Shown here: positions 17,860 through 27,556 of the stretch, in pieces
How the letters are laid out: each line of letters starts with the position of its first letter
Position numbering within the stretch: the stretch's first letter is position 1
Origin: Alkalihalobacillus trypoxylicola
GTDB lineage: Bacteria; Bacillota; Bacilli; Bacillales; Bacillaceae_D
Direction: 5' to 3'
DNA: 64,000 nucleotides
NCBI RefSeq assembly: GCF_001590785.1
Contig: NZ_LTAO01000006.1
Span: 18,699-82,698 of the forward strand
Made by a program: the position numbers and the translations under genes
The notes under the pieces: model-generated
Databases searched by the model: none
What the model was told of the DNA's origin: nothing
What the model saw: only the letters and a program-made list of their open reading frames with translations

Positions 17860-18783
17860 TTATTTAGCTATCGGTTTAAGGGGTAATGATACCACCTTAA
17901 TTCCTTCCTTAGCTGGATATAATACATCAATTTCAAAGTTTGTAAATTGTTCCTCTAATAACTCTTTCACCTGATTCCCTTGGTTAACCGGGGCTAGAAT
18001 AAGCATTGTTGGACCAGCACCACTTAAAGCCGCTCCATATGCGGGAGTTTCCTGATTTACAAAACTCATCACATCATGTAGATGAGGAATTAATTTACCT
18101 CTAAATGGCTGGTGAAACTCATCTCTAAACATCATCCGACCAACCATTGGCCAATTTCTTTGCAAAATGGCTGCCACCAAGACGTTTGAGACGCTACTTC
18201 CTCTAATGGCACTTTTGAAGTCTAAGCTATCTGGTAATACACTACGTGCCAGCTTTGTTTTTAATTCCTCAGGTGGAATAAGTAAAATTAAATCTACCTC
18301 TGGAATACCTCCATAAAGAACATCCGTTTCCTCTTCAGTATGAGTTCCTATTGTGAGTCCACCATAGACAGATGGCGATACATTATCAGGATGTCCTTCC
18401 CAAAGTGAAGCGAAGCGAATCTTTTCTTTTTCATCCATTTTTACGGAAGAAAACTGATTGGCCAATTCTACACCAGCTACTATAGCTGCTGCACTACTTC
18501 CTAAGCCCCTCGCTAACGGAATGTTGCTAGTCATCGAAATGTTACAAGCAGGTAAATGAATGTTTTTTTTGTCTGCCACATGTCTGGCAACTTGACAAAT
18601 TAAATTATCTTCCCCTTGAGGAATTCCTTCTAAATTAGAGGAGTCCGAGGTAAAGGACCATTTCTCTGCTACTTCAACGATTAACGTTAAATACCGATTA
18701 ACAGCGAGACCAATCGAGTCAAAACCTGGTCCTAAATTAGCTGTACTAGCTGGGACCGTTATTTCAAAGCGGGAATCACTCAT
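17860..18783 (-). CDS. thrB: Homoserine kinase
   Basis: A 307-residue GHMP kinase that phosphorylates homoserine for threonine synthesis. The ATP-binding loop [12 protein letters not shown] is at 89-100, with [10 protein letters not shown] at 13-22 and a C-terminal [12 protein letters not shown]. The start overlaps the thrC stop (ATGA). Last gene of hom-thrC-thrB, the same order as B. subtilis. Confidence 0.95.
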   Translation of the reverse strand: MSDSRFEITVPASTANLGPGFDSIGLAVNRYLTLIVEVAEKWSFTSDSSNLEGIPQGEDNLICQVARHVADKKNIHLPACNISMTSNIPLARGLGSSAAAIVAGVELANQFSSVKMDEKEKIRFASLWEGHPDNVSPSVYGGLTIGTHTEEETDVLYGGIPEVDLILLIPPEELKTKLARSVLPDSLDFKSAIRGSSVSNVLVAAILQRNWPMVGRMMFRDEFHQPFRGKLIPHLHDVMSFVNQETPAYGAALSGAGPTMLILAPVNQGNQVKELLEEQFTNFEIDVLYPAKEGIKVVSLPLKPIAK

Positions 18784-19844
18784 TGAGTGACACCGCCCTT
18801 AATATGTGCTAAAAATGCTTCTTCATCATTTGGTAATACAGTCGGTTTAACTGTTACTGTATCCATGGCAGTACTTGGGTCCTTTAAGCCATTTCCTGTT
18901 AAAACACAAACAACTTTTGACCCTTTTTTAATTTCACCAGACTCTATTTGTTTTTTCAAACCAGCAATGGAAGCACACGAAGCAGGTTCAGCAAATATAC
19001 CTTCCTTCTTTGCAAGAAGCTGATAGGCTTCTAAAATATCATCATCTGTTACATAGTCGATTTTTCCATTTGACTCTTGGGCTGCATCAACTGCATAGCT
19101 CCAACTCGCTGGATTTCCAATTCGAATAGCAGTAGCAATCGTTTCAGGCTCTTTAATGACTTGATTTTGAACGATGGCCGCAGCTCCTTCTGCTTCAAAG
19201 CCTCTCATCTCAGGTAACCCAGTACCTTTACTTTCATGATACTCTTTAAAGCCTTTCCAGTAGGCCGTAATATTTCCAGCATTCCCGACAGGAATACAAA
19301 GAACATCAGGTGCTTGGCCAAGCGCATCGCATACCTCAAAAGCAGCTGTTTTTTGACCTTCGATACGATAAGGGTTCACTGAATTAACAAGTGTTACAGC
19401 TTCTTTCTCACTAATACTTCGAACAATATCTAAAGCATTGTCAAAATTCCCTTTTATTTCGAGGACCTCAGCTCCATACATCACTGCTTGGGCTAGCTTC
19501 CCTAAAGCGATTTTTCCTTCGGGGATAACAACTATACAACGTAAACCTGCTCTTGCCCCATATGCTGCTGCAGCTGCTGATGTATTACCTGTAGAAGCAC
19601 AAATAATCGTTTTACTTCCTTCTTCTTTAGCTTTCGCTACTGCCATAACCATTCCTCGGTCTTTAAACGAACCTGTTGGATTGGCTCCTTCATATTTAAC
19701 GTACGCTTCTACTCCCCATTCTTTTGACAATGCTTCTAATGGTACTAGCGGAGTATTTCCCTCACTCAATGTTAATAGTGGCGTATTTTCATTAACTGGT
19801 AAATACTCTTTATATTCTGTAATTAATCCTCTCCAACTACTCAT
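18780..19844 (-). CDS. thrC: Threonine synthase
   Basis: A 354-residue PLP enzyme converting O-phosphohomoserine to threonine and phosphate. The PLP lysine is K61 in [10 protein letters not shown], and the phosphate-binding loop GNAGN lies near residue 188. The ATG follows GGGAGGA at eight bases and begins directly after the hom stop. Central gene of the threonine operon. Confidence 0.95.
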   Translation of the reverse strand: MSSWRGLITEYKEYLPVNENTPLLTLSEGNTPLVPLEALSKEWGVEAYVKYEGANPTGSFKDRGMVMAVAKAKEEGSKTIICASTGNTSAAAAAYGARAGLRCIVVIPEGKIALGKLAQAVMYGAEVLEIKGNFDNALDIVRSISEKEAVTLVNSVNPYRIEGQKTAAFEVCDALGQAPDVLCIPVGNAGNITAYWKGFKEYHESKGTGLPEMRGFEAEGAAAIVQNQVIKEPETIATAIRIGNPASWSYAVDAAQESNGKIDYVTDDDILEAYQLLAKKEGIFAEPASCASIAGLKKQIESGEIKKGSKVVCVLTGNGLKDPSTAMDTVTVKPTVLPNDEEAFLAHIKGGVTQ

Positions 19845-19846
19845 CT

Positions 19847-21142
19847 CTATTGTCCTCCCTCGACACGATAACTGCTTTCAACTGAATGTACAACAGCTAG
19901 CTCTTCTAATGTGTTCATCAATAATTGGTAATTCGCCTTGTTCGTTTTATGTGTAATAATAATGACTTCTGCTGCTGCTTCACCATCTACCGGAAGCTGT
20001 AATAACTTTTCAAAGCTTACTTCATATTCAGCAAATAATGAAGTGATAGTAGAGAACGTTCCTGCTCGGTCTACTACTTTTAAGCGAATAAAATATTGTG
20101 ATTCAATTTCTTGATCATCTTTTAATACACTTTTTGTTAAAGGACCTTGTACGCTCTTCCCATTTACGCCAAGTCTCATATTTCGAATAACCTGAACTAA
20201 ATCAGACATCGCTGCCGTAGCAGTTGGTAAAGCTCCAGCACCCGGGCCATAAAACATCGTTTCGCCTACTGCTTCACCATATACATAAACAGCATTATAC
20301 TCATTATGAACGGAAGATAAAGGATGCTGATGAGGTAATAAGGTCGGTTGAACACTAATCTCAATTCTTCCTTCATCACGTTTTGCGAGCCCGATTAACT
20401 TCATCGTATATCCTAACTGATGACTATAATACAAATCAGCATCTGATACGTTAGAAATACCTTTTACACTAACATCATCAAGCTCTACTTTTGAAGAGAA
20501 ACCTAAGGTTGCCAAAATCGCCATTTTCCTAGCAGCATCTAAGCCTTCAACATCAGCTGTCGGGTCACTCTCAGCAAAACCAAGCTCCTGTGCCTGCTGT
20601 AAAACTTCATCATACGAACGTCCTTCATGACTCATTTTCGTTAATATATAGTTCGTCGTTCCATTAACAATCCCCATCATTTTAGTAATTCGATCAGCTG
20701 ATAAGCCATCAGACAAACCTTTTAAAATCGGAATTCCTCCGGCAACACTAGCTTCATAAAATAAATCACAGCCCTTATCAGAAGCGAGTTGAAGTAATTC
20801 TGCTCCATGCAATGCCATTAAATCTTTGTTAGCTGTGACAATATGCTTTTTATTATTTAATGCCTTTATTAACAGTTTTTTAGTCTCTTCAATTCCACCC
20901 ATTACTTCCATCACAATATCTACATCAGGGCTTGATATGACCTCATCTGCTTGTTCTGTTAATAAATGCTCGTCAATTACAATTGATCGATCTTTCTTTT
21001 TATCTCGAACGAGGACTTTCTTCACTTCAACCGGACAGCCAACCTTATGCTGAAGCTCTTGCTGGTGACGTTCTATAATCTCTACAACACCGCCTCCAAC
21101 GGTTCCAAAGCCTAGTAAACCTACTCCGACTGCTCGATCCAT
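19847..21142 (-). CDS. hom: Homoserine dehydrogenase
   Basis: A 431-residue NADP-linked oxidoreductase making homoserine from aspartate semialdehyde, the branch point to threonine and methionine. The nucleotide-binding motif GFGTVG is at 11-16, the catalytic region has [11 protein letters not shown] and [15 protein letters not shown], and a C-terminal ACT domain (about 350-431) probably senses threonine. ATG at 21142 with AGGAGTGGAG upstream; the track start GTG lies inside that site. First gene of the operon. No T-box or other leader element was seen upstream. Confidence 0.94.
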   Translation of the reverse strand: MDRAVGVGLLGFGTVGGGVVEIIERHQQELQHKVGCPVEVKKVLVRDKKKDRSIVIDEHLLTEQADEVISSPDVDIVMEVMGGIEETKKLLIKALNNKKHIVTANKDLMALHGAELLQLASDKGCDLFYEASVAGGIPILKGLSDGLSADRITKMMGIVNGTTNYILTKMSHEGRSYDEVLQQAQELGFAESDPTADVEGLDAARKMAILATLGFSSKVELDDVSVKGISNVSDADLYYSHQLGYTMKLIGLAKRDEGRIEISVQPTLLPHQHPLSSVHNEYNAVYVYGEAVGETMFYGPGAGALPTATAAMSDLVQVIRNMRLGVNGKSVQGPLTKSVLKDDQEIESQYFIRLKVVDRAGTFSTITSLFAEYEVSFEKLLQLPVDGEAAAEVIIITHKTNKANYQLLMNTLEELAVVHSVESSYRVEGGQ

Positions 21143-21498
21143 ACTCTCCACTCCTATCCAAACAAAAATGTTCCCTCAAAAAGTACATATGTTTATCTAT
21201 AAAGGACATTATAATCCTCTTTCACTCATAAAACAAGAGGAATTCAACTAATTTTCAAAATATTTATAGAAGTCCATTATGATTTATACGAGCCCCAAAA
21301 TAACCAGCTTAATTAATATGTAAAAGGGAAAATAGCTCCTATAATCTAGTTTAAAAGTATCAATAACATCTCAGAAAAGTTTAAAGATCAAAAAGCTAGG
21401 ATTTTAAAAAGAATCTTCTATAATGGACAGAAAAAGCTGAAATAAATGAGCAAAGAGACGTATTCGGCCTCCTATTCAACCGAATATAGTCAGAATCA
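21143..21498. other. Spacer upstream of hom
   Basis: AT-rich, about 350 bp between hom and a tandem repeat. No riboswitch, T-box or open frame was recognised. Confidence 0.4.
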
Positions 21499-21812
21499 GC
21501 GATCCAATAGGAAGATAACAGCTTCTAAAGCTGATATAAGGGCGTAAAGAAACATTCTATTGGACGGTAAAATAGGCAACATCATAAATAAGGTCAAATA
21601 AGAAATTCCTATTTGACCGTAAAAAGCGTAATGATACGAAATTGGGCAAATGGAGCGATCCAATAGGAAGATAACAGCTTCTAAAGCTGATATAAGGGCG
21701 TAAAGAAGCATTCTATTGGACGGTAAAATAGGCAACATCATAAATAAGGTCAAATAAGAAACTCCTATTTGACCGTAAAAAGCATATGATACGCAATTGG
21801 GCAAAAGGAGCG
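21499..21812. repeat. 156-bp tandem duplication with internal hairpins
   Basis: Two almost identical units, beginning at 21501 and 21657 (GATCCAATAGGAAG). Each holds CCAATAG...CTATTGG flanking about 50 bases and a short hairpin GGTCAAATA/TATTTGACC. A 102-codon frame on the minus strand simply follows the repeat. The element lies between hom and the yutH terminator. Confidence 0.85.
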
Positions 21813-21886
21813 TTTACAAATGCCATGAACTTTACATCTCCTATTAAAAAATACCCTTCCTCTAGGAACAAATAGACGAACTTATG

Positions 21887-21930
21887 AAAAAAAGCCTTTG
21901 AGAATTGGTATTTCTCAAAGGCTTTTTTTA
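21887..21930 (-). terminator. Terminator after yutH
   Basis: AAAAAAAGCCTTTGAGAA and TTTCTCAAAGGCTTTTTTT make a long stem with a short loop, 31 bases after the yutH stop on the minus strand. Confidence 0.9.
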
Positions 21931-21960
21931 CAAGATTTAAAACTAGCTACATTTGGTTCA

Positions 21961-22989
21961 CTAAACCCAATCAACTCGTGGAGTTCGATTAGCTGTTTGA
22001 GGGACTTTAATGGTTTCCTGAAAAAGCTGTAGAAAGTGTTCATTTTTATTCTCATCATTAAGCATTCCGGTAAACACTTGACCATGCGTGTGCTTATCCT
22101 CATTCAATTGACTTCTATAATAATTTTCAATCGCTTCATAATAATGAACAGGAAATAATAAACGAGAATACATAAGTCTCCATGAGAAGGTTGTTAGTGC
22201 TTCATATTGATTATAACCATCTAAAAATGATTCAAAAGTATTTTGTCTGTTATCAAGTAACTGAAATCTTTTTGAACGAATCCACTCAGCTATATCTCGA
22301 CATGGGTGATCAAAAAGAAACTCTGTCGGTGATTTGACAATTCCTCCTCTCTCAGATTGCGAAAGCCATGTTTCATCGGTAAATCTTCGATGAGTAATCG
22401 TCCCTTGTTCTACTTCTATACTTCGATCATCTAAGCCTGCATCAACCGCATATTGGATAGCATTTTCACTGAGACCCATATAATAAGGATACGTATACAA
22501 AAAAGCCTCATCGACCATGGTTTGTGGCCCTTCATAAAGCACCTGAAAATACCATTCCTCTAGCTGCTCTAATCTTTTCTGCCAAAGCATCGGCCATTGT
22601 CCAAAATATTCGAATTTCTTTTGATTCTGTCCGGCTTTTTTTCCATGATAGTGAACAATGGCTAAATGCTCGCCTCTTTCATATTCATTCGTAATTTCAA
22701 GCCCTACCCTTTCTTCTTGGTTAGGTAATTTAAACAAATACACATCCTGCCCATCAATAAATCCGTGATTCTTTTTGTTTTTCGTTGGAATAAGCTGCAA
22801 TACAGTCGCATCCCCAATAGACCTTAAATATTCACTATAATAGATCATTTCTTCTTCCGTAGATGCGAGCTTATTTTTAGGTAATAAAAGATACTGCTCG
22901 CTTTCTGTTTCAAATCCTTCATATTGTGAATATTGCTTTCTTGATCCACAGTACAATCCATAATAATCATAAATATTTCTTTCGAACAT
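21961..22989 (-). CDS. yutH: Spore coat-associated protein YutH
   Basis: A 342-residue protein matching B. subtilis YutH, a CotS-related member of the aminoglycoside phosphotransferase-like fold associated with the spore coat. Recognisable segments are AIVHYHG, VDEAFLYTYPYYMGLSENAIQYAVD and SWRLMYSRLLFPVHYYEAIENYY. It follows hom-thrC-thrB in order as in B. subtilis. Expression in the mother cell during sporulation is expected but I cannot read a sigma-E or sigma-K promoter with confidence. Confidence 0.88.
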   Translation of the reverse strand: MFERNIYDYYGLYCGSRKQYSQYEGFETESEQYLLLPKNKLASTEEEMIYYSEYLRSIGDATVLQLIPTKNKKNHGFIDGQDVYLFKLPNQEERVGLEITNEYERGEHLAIVHYHGKKAGQNQKKFEYFGQWPMLWQKRLEQLEEWYFQVLYEGPQTMVDEAFLYTYPYYMGLSENAIQYAVDAGLDDRSIEVEQGTITHRRFTDETWLSQSERGGIVKSPTEFLFDHPCRDIAEWIRSKRFQLLDNRQNTFESFLDGYNQYEALTTFSWRLMYSRLLFPVHYYEAIENYYRSQLNEDKHTHGQVFTGMLNDENKNEHFLQLFQETIKVPQTANRTPRVDWV

Positions 22990-23148
22990 TTGAACACCAC
23001 CTCGTTTGTGCCCATTATTTTATAGTCTATGACCCAAAAGCATAAAATGTGTACCAAAACCGTAGACTATGAATAGAGGGAAAAAATTTTTGAATGGATG
23101 ATAAGCCGATATGGTTATTTTTAGACTCCATTTAAGGGGGTTATCTAT

Positions 23149-23652
23149 TTGAGTTCGAAGGAAAAAAATTATGATGTTGTAGAAAAAGAAGCAAGAAATT
23201 GGCTAGTTAAACGAGGTGTCGATTTAGAGGATATCGCTGATTTAGTATACTTTTTACAGGTCAAGTATCATCCAGACTTAACTTTGGAGCAGTGCTTAGA
23301 AAATGTAGATCGCGTCATTGGAAAGAGAGAGGTACAAAACGCTATTTTAACAGGAATACAACTTGATCTTTTAGCAGAAGAGAAAAAATTATTTCCTCCG
23401 CTACAAGGAATTATTGAAAGAGATGAGAGTCTCTACGGTGTAGATGAGATCATTGCTTTATCGATTGTTAATGTTTATGGTTCAATTGGATTTACTAACT
23501 ACGGTTATATTGATAAACAAAAGCCAGGAATACTAGAAAGATTAAACGACAAATCCTTAAAGGAATGTCATACGTTTTTAGATGATATTGTAGGAGCCAT
23601 TGCTGCGGCTGCATCGAGCAGATTGGCTCATCGTGCTGCAAATGTGGAATAA
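23149..23652 (+). CDS. yutG: YutG, phosphatidylglycerophosphatase A-related
   Basis: A 167-residue PgpA-like protein; the family includes phosphatases that make phosphatidylglycerol, but the activity of YutG is not known to me. Segments DLLAEEKKLFPPLQGIIERDESLYGVDEIIALSIVNVYGSIGFTNYGY match the YutG type, which lacks the long membrane segments of E. coli PgpA. Start is TTG at 23149, eight bases after AAGGGGG. It is divergent from yutH. Confidence 0.85.
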   Translation: MSSKEKNYDVVEKEARNWLVKRGVDLEDIADLVYFLQVKYHPDLTLEQCLENVDRVIGKREVQNAILTGIQLDLLAEEKKLFPPLQGIIERDESLYGVDEIIALSIVNVYGSIGFTNYGYIDKQKPGILERLNDKSLKECHTFLDDIVGAIAAAASSRLAHRAANVE

Positions 23653-23699
23653 TTCTAATTCAAATTTTAATAGAAATCTACCTGAATAAAGAGCTCCAA

Positions 23700-23868
23700 G
23701 CACAGTAGGTGCTCGGCCGTTGGCTCCCCCAAGAAAGACCGGTCCAGTGGCAAGTGGATTTCCGCATGGACACTTCATTAACCGCTAACTTACGTATTTC
23801 ATAGAAAGCCTACACATATAACAGAACCCTCCTTTTTTTCACTTTCACAAGAAGGAGGGTTCTATCGT
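23700..23868 (+). repeat. Dispersed intergenic element, family R2, copy b
   Basis: Shares AAGTGGATTTCCGCATGGAC, CTTACGTATTTCATAGA and a closing hairpin AACCCTCCTT...AAGGAGGGTT with the copy at 46.9 kb. The hairpin probably terminates yutG transcription. It fills the gap to yutF. Confidence 0.7.
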
Positions 23869-23936
23869 TATTTATGTATGCATCCATTACACACCATTTC
23901 AAATTTCGCTACATGAGCTCATTTACGTATTTTTTA

Positions 23937-24701
23937 TTAGAATTTCCATTCGGATAGAGAATTCAACGAAAACGTCGGTTGGATTTCCTTTTTCTTTAAA
24001 TCCTCTCGACTCGTTACACCAGTATGAACAATTAATGAATCGATCCCTGCCTGAATACCGGCTAATATATCCGTTTCATAATTATCGCCAACCATGAGTG
24101 CTTCTTCCTTTTTAATGCCTAAAACGTCTAGTGCTTGTTCAACAATGATATCTTCAGGTTTTCCAATAAAAATCGGAGTTACTCCTGTAGAGACAGAAAC
24201 AACAGACACAATCGAACCACATCCAGGTAGCAAGCCTCTTTCTGTCGGCAGAGCAACATCACCATTTGTAGCGATGAATTTTGCTCCATTTCGAATGTTT
24301 ATAGTCGCTAGAGCAAGCTTTTCATATGTAATGTCTCTATCAAGACCCATAACGACAAAGTCAGCATCCTTTTCTACAATCGTATGACCTGCTTCTAATA
24401 GAGCCTCTTTTAACCCAACTTCTCCAATCATATACACTTTAGCACTTTCTTTTAAATCAGAGACATATTTTGCCGTTGCCATACTCGTTGTAAATACGTG
24501 CTCCGTCGTTGCTGGAATATCCATTCCACGTAAAATTTCAGCTACCTTGCTAGGATGCTTAGTTGAATTATTCGTCACAAACAAATAATCTAAATTTCTT
24601 CTTTCTAATTCTTTAATAAATTGAACAGCTTCATCAATCTTTTCTGGACCACGGTACACTGTACCATCCAAATCGATTAAATATCCTTTATAGCTTTTCA
24701 T
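23937..24701 (-). CDS. yutF: HAD-family phosphatase YutF (NagD-like)
   Basis: A 254-residue class IIA haloacid dehalogenase phosphatase. Motif I DLDGTVYRG is at 11-19 with nucleophile D11, motif II is FVTNNST near 40-46, and motif III/IV GKPEDI...MVGDNYETDI near 178-205. Members hydrolyse small phosphate esters such as p-nitrophenyl phosphate and sugar phosphates; the natural substrate is open. Position after yutG is as in B. subtilis. Confidence 0.9.
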   Translation of the reverse strand: MKSYKGYLIDLDGTVYRGPEKIDEAVQFIKELERRNLDYLFVTNNSTKHPSKVAEILRGMDIPATTEHVFTTSMATAKYVSDLKESAKVYMIGEVGLKEALLEAGHTIVEKDADFVVMGLDRDITYEKLALATINIRNGAKFIATNGDVALPTERGLLPGCGSIVSVVSVSTGVTPIFIGKPEDIIVEQALDVLGIKKEEALMVGDNYETDILAGIQAGIDSLIVHTGVTSREDLKKKEIQPTFSLNSLSEWKF

Positions 24702-24783
24702 ACTCTCTCCACCCTTCTATCATTTTTATTATACTGGAGATTAATCATACTGAATACTATTGAGCACTAGTGAGATTTGAACA

Positions 24784-24828
24784 AAAAACCACATTTGAAG
24801 AAAGAAAATACTTCCTCGAATGCGGCTT
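24784..24828 (-). terminator. Terminator after the SufR-like gene
   Basis: On the minus strand CCGCATTCGAGGAAG pairs imperfectly with CTTTCTTCAAATGTGG and is followed by TTTTTTG. Confidence 0.7.
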
Positions 24829-24834
24829 TATTTA

Positions 24835-25476
24835 TTATTTCACTAATTTTTTTGGTTTCTTTATCGTATATTGACACGCCGTTGCATTTTCCTTAGCTGC
24901 ACAAGTATCACGAACAATATCTTCTGTTCCTAGCAAGGTTTGAAATAGCTTTTTCTCACAAGAGCAAGCTACATGATAATCTTTTGCAACCTTTGCAATC
25001 GGACAATTATATTCGATAAAAGTAAAGGTATCCGTGTCTTTTTGACCCCATTCCACCATATATCCATTATCATCCTGAATTTTGGCTAGCGCCTCAATTC
25101 TTTCTTCAAAAGAACCTGTAACGAGCTGATTATATTTAGCCTCTAAGCGTTCGCGCCTCTTTTCAAAAAGCTCCTCGACCATTTCATTTCCATTGATTGC
25201 CTCAATGTCTTTTAGAAATTCAACCGAAAGTCCGCCGTAGTTTCTTGGGAAGCTTTCTTCTCCTTCATCCGTTAAGAAAAATTTATAGCTAGGTCTCCCC
25301 ATAGAACGCTTTTCTATTCGAGCTTCAATCAATCGATCTTGCTCTAGACTTTGCAAATGTCGCCTAACAGCCATTTCGGTAATGTTTAATTCCTTGGCCA
25401 ACTCCGAAACCGTTCGCTCTCGATGTCTTTTTATAAGCGACAAAATCATGGAACGTGTCGAGTTTTCTTTTTTCAT
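24835..25476 (-). CDS. SufR-like winged-helix regulator with C-terminal cysteines
   Basis: A 213-residue regulator. An N-terminal winged helix (about 1-70: RTVSELAKELNITEMAVRRHLQSLEQDRLI) of the ArsR/DeoR-like type is followed by a coil-rich middle and a C-terminal domain with five cysteines spaced C-x12-C-x1-C-x18-C-x8-C. The first spacing equals that of cyanobacterial SufR, the [4Fe-4S] repressor of suf genes, so an Fe-S sensing role is likely. ATG at 25476 is set by AAGGTGG. Its place between yutF and yutE is not one I know from B. subtilis. The suf operon itself is 15 kb away. Confidence 0.75.
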   Translation of the reverse strand: MKKENSTRSMILSLIKRHRERTVSELAKELNITEMAVRRHLQSLEQDRLIEARIEKRSMGRPSYKFFLTDEGEESFPRNYGGLSVEFLKDIEAINGNEMVEELFEKRRERLEAKYNQLVTGSFEERIEALAKIQDDNGYMVEWGQKDTDTFTFIEYNCPIAKVAKDYHVACSCEKKLFQTLLGTEDIVRDTCAAKENATACQYTIKKPKKLVK

Positions 25477-25549
25477 GGCCATCACCACCTTATATTCATA
25501 TTGTAAGCGATGTGGTTAGAAATGCAAAGAATTTGCTCACATCCTTTTT

Positions 25550-25999
25550 TTACCTTTTAGGCAAAAAGGCGGACACGGGTCCTAATTCTTGCTCTAAATA
25601 AGTCCTTATAAAGAGAACAAATTGAGAAAGTGCATGTTGAGCTTCTTTTAGGTCCTTTAACATATTAGCATGGTCAATATTATCATACTCTTGTACAAGT
25701 TTTTTTCTTAGCTGAATAAGCTTTTTTAATTGTTGCGCGTATACCGAGTCAATGACCTTCTCGTCCTCTAAAATATCGATAATATCCTCATAGCTTCCAG
25801 GATCGCGCATAATAAACCCATCAATCATACTATTGCCTACATCGATTACACATTCTATATAAAGAGAAACCGTGCGTTCAAGTGCTAATAAATCTGTTCG
25901 TTTAGCATCATCATTTACCTCTAATTGTGGAATAACTGTATGCAATGTCTCCATGAAACGAAGCTTTTTTTCTATTTGCTCTCGATCAACAAAATACAT
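25550..25999 (-). CDS. yutE: YutE, HepT-like DUF86 protein
   Basis: A 149-residue helical HEPN-fold protein of the DUF86 family, to which HepT RNase toxins belong. The active-site motif R-x4-H-x-Y appears here as RKKLVQEY, with Gln in place of the His, so RNase activity is doubtful. No MNT-type nucleotidyltransferase antitoxin gene is adjacent. ATG at 25999 with AAGGTG upstream. Conserved position next to yutD suggests a housekeeping rather than toxin role. Confidence 0.83.
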   Translation of the reverse strand: MYFVDREQIEKKLRFMETLHTVIPQLEVNDDAKRTDLLALERTVSLYIECVIDVGNSMIDGFIMRDPGSYEDIIDILEDEKVIDSVYAQQLKKLIQLRKKLVQEYDNIDHANMLKDLKEAQHALSQFVLFIRTYLEQELGPVSAFLPKR

Positions 26000-26086
26000 A
26001 TTTTTCACCTTCTACATTTATTACCTTACATTTTAATTGATAAAAATAGCTTTCCTAGACACCCTACTTATAAGGAGGTGTACTTC

Positions 26087-26326
26087 TTGAAAGAAGAAAG
26101 TAAATATCAAGACTTTTCAAATGTAGAAGCTCAAAGAGAAAAGATTATTCCTGAAGATTTACCTGAAGGACCTTATGGCTCTCCTTTTCATGCTAAAAGT
26201 CCCGTTCAAAACAAAAGTACTCCTTGGGAAGAAGGGCAACATTCCATTAGCGCTTCTTCTTATGAAAATAAAAGCCTACACAAAGGACAGCAACGAAAAG
26301 ATCCAGGTAGCCATCCTCCTAAATAA
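26087..26326 (+). CDS. Small conserved hydrophilic protein
   Basis: A 79-residue hydrophilic protein starting at TTG 26087, eight bases after a perfect AAGGAGGTG. The middle PEDLPEGPYGSPFHAKSPVQNKSTPWEEGQ is rich in Pro and Gly and looks intrinsically unfolded. I have an impression of similar short proteins in other Bacillus genomes but cannot name a family. It is divergent from yutE and ends before a hairpin. Confidence 0.7.
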   Translation: MKEESKYQDFSNVEAQREKIIPEDLPEGPYGSPFHAKSPVQNKSTPWEEGQHSISASSYENKSLHKGQQRKDPGSHPPK

Positions 26327-26344
26327 GCTTTCTTATCATGATTC

Positions 26345-26377
26345 GGGGAGATTTTTGGACTCCCCTCTTCATTTTTA
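26345..26377. terminator. Hairpin between the small gene and yutD
   Basis: GGGGAG and CTCCCC enclose a 9-nt loop, followed by TTCATTTTT. It is modest but sits between convergent genes. Confidence 0.55.
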
Positions 26378-26380
26378 AAA

Positions 26381-26653
26381 TTAATCGACTCGCTTCAGGA
26401 CAAAATAGGCACAACCAAAATTACAATACTCATATAAATAATCATCTAATGTACTGATTTTCGTATCAAAAGTTGATTTCTTATGCTTATCATGAAAAAA
26501 GCCACGTAATCGTAATTGATTATAGCCCCAATCTCCAACTATATAATCGTATTTATTTAAAACTTCACTATATCGCTCTTTAAAAGCTTCTTCATTCCAA
26601 CCATCTCTTATATCTTCTATCACTTCAAATTGCATGGACTGTACACGGACCAT
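26381..26653 (-). CDS. yutD: YutD family protein (DUF1027)
   Basis: A 90-residue protein with the DUF1027 core YDYIVGDWGYNQLRLRGFF (about 37-55) and a cysteine pair near the end (EYCNFGCAYFVLKR). Function unknown; it is widely conserved in Firmicutes near lipA. Start ATG at 26653 follows GTGGGGTG at eight bases. Confidence 0.88.
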   Translation of the reverse strand: MVRVQSMQFEVIEDIRDGWNEEAFKERYSEVLNKYDYIVGDWGYNQLRLRGFFHDKHKKSTFDTKISTLDDYLYEYCNFGCAYFVLKRVD

Positions 26654-26812
26654 AATCACTTCACCCCACTTTTCTATTCAATATTGTACCATATTGAAAT
26701 TGATTTCACATTATTGCTTTTACCACTGATTAACATTCATGAAATCCTCATATCAACAAAAGCTACCATTATCAATATGATTTAAATGTTACAAACATTA
26801 GGAGGGAAAAAA

Positions 26813-27415
26813 ATGATCAAGAAAGTATGTATAGGTTTGACTATTCTTCTTTTATTAAATGCTTGTCAAGCTCCTGATTCTATGTCCTTACAATCAAACG
26901 ACCACTCTCAAAACATGGGAGATTGGTTCTCTGATTCTAATTCAGATTCTTCACAGTATGGGTATAGTCGTCTCCAAAGAGAACAGGTTCATACATTTAA
27001 TGGACAAAAAGCCATTGCACCTATAGATCGTGATGAAATTTCAACTAAAATCACTCAGCTCGTTTTATCTGATCCACATATCGAAGAGGCTGCCACTCTT
27101 ATTACGGACCAATATGCACTTGTCGTTTACGTTAGTCAAAAGAAGGAATCTAATTCAGATGAACAAATAGCTGATACAGTTAGAAGAACAGCTGAATCGG
27201 TCATCCCAAGATATTATGAGGTTTTTGTTGCAGATGATCATGGAATGTTTGAGAATATTGAACGCTTCCAAAACCTTTCTTCTAAAAATTCAGATGCATT
27301 GGGTACGTTAAAGGATACGATTGAAAAAATGCAAAAGTATCCTCAAGGAATGGAATCTTCATCTACAAAAAGCATGAATAAAGACGAAGAGAAAATGAGA
27401 GAAATTCATTCTTAA
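26813..27415 (+). CDS. yutC: YhcN/YlaJ-type sporulation lipoprotein YutC
   Basis: A 200-residue lipoprotein: signal peptide with lipobox LLNAC (lipid cysteine C18), a Ser/Asp-rich linker, then a YhcN/YlaJ domain (about 60-165) with ITQLVLSDPHIEEAATLITDQYALVVYV. Members are found in forespore membranes and influence germination. ATG at 26813 after AGGAGGG. It is followed by a good terminator. Position before lipA agrees with B. subtilis yutC. Confidence 0.87.
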   Translation: MIKKVCIGLTILLLLNACQAPDSMSLQSNDHSQNMGDWFSDSNSDSSQYGYSRLQREQVHTFNGQKAIAPIDRDEISTKITQLVLSDPHIEEAATLITDQYALVVYVSQKKESNSDEQIADTVRRTAESVIPRYYEVFVADDHGMFENIERFQNLSSKNSDALGTLKDTIEKMQKYPQGMESSSTKSMNKDEEKMREIHS

Positions 27416-27485
27416 AAATATCATTAGCTTTCACATCGTAATCGCTGTATGATGATAAATCGTTTGTACGCTTCAATAAATAGAC

Positions 27486-27524
27486 AAAGCCACTGATTTC
27501 AATATAGAAATCAGTGGCTCTTTC
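27486..27524. terminator. Terminator between yutC and lipA
   Basis: AGCCACTGATTTC and GAAATCAGTGGCT form a perfect 13-bp stem with a 6-nt loop, followed by CTTTCT. Confidence 0.85.
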
Positions 27525-27556
27525 TAACTAAACATAACACGCTCTTTAAGCAAGAA

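Noticed and set aside
21143..21500. Possible T-box or threonine leader before hom
   Set aside because: No T-box sequence (GGTGGNACCGCG type) and no Thr-rich leader peptide were found on the minus strand.
21496..21804. 102-codon frame on the minus strand
   Set aside because: It is simply two readings of the 156-bp tandem repeat; there is no ribosome-binding site and it overlaps the hairpins.
25550..25999. HepT/MntA toxin-antitoxin pair
   Set aside because: No nucleotidyltransferase antitoxin gene is next to it and the catalytic His is missing.
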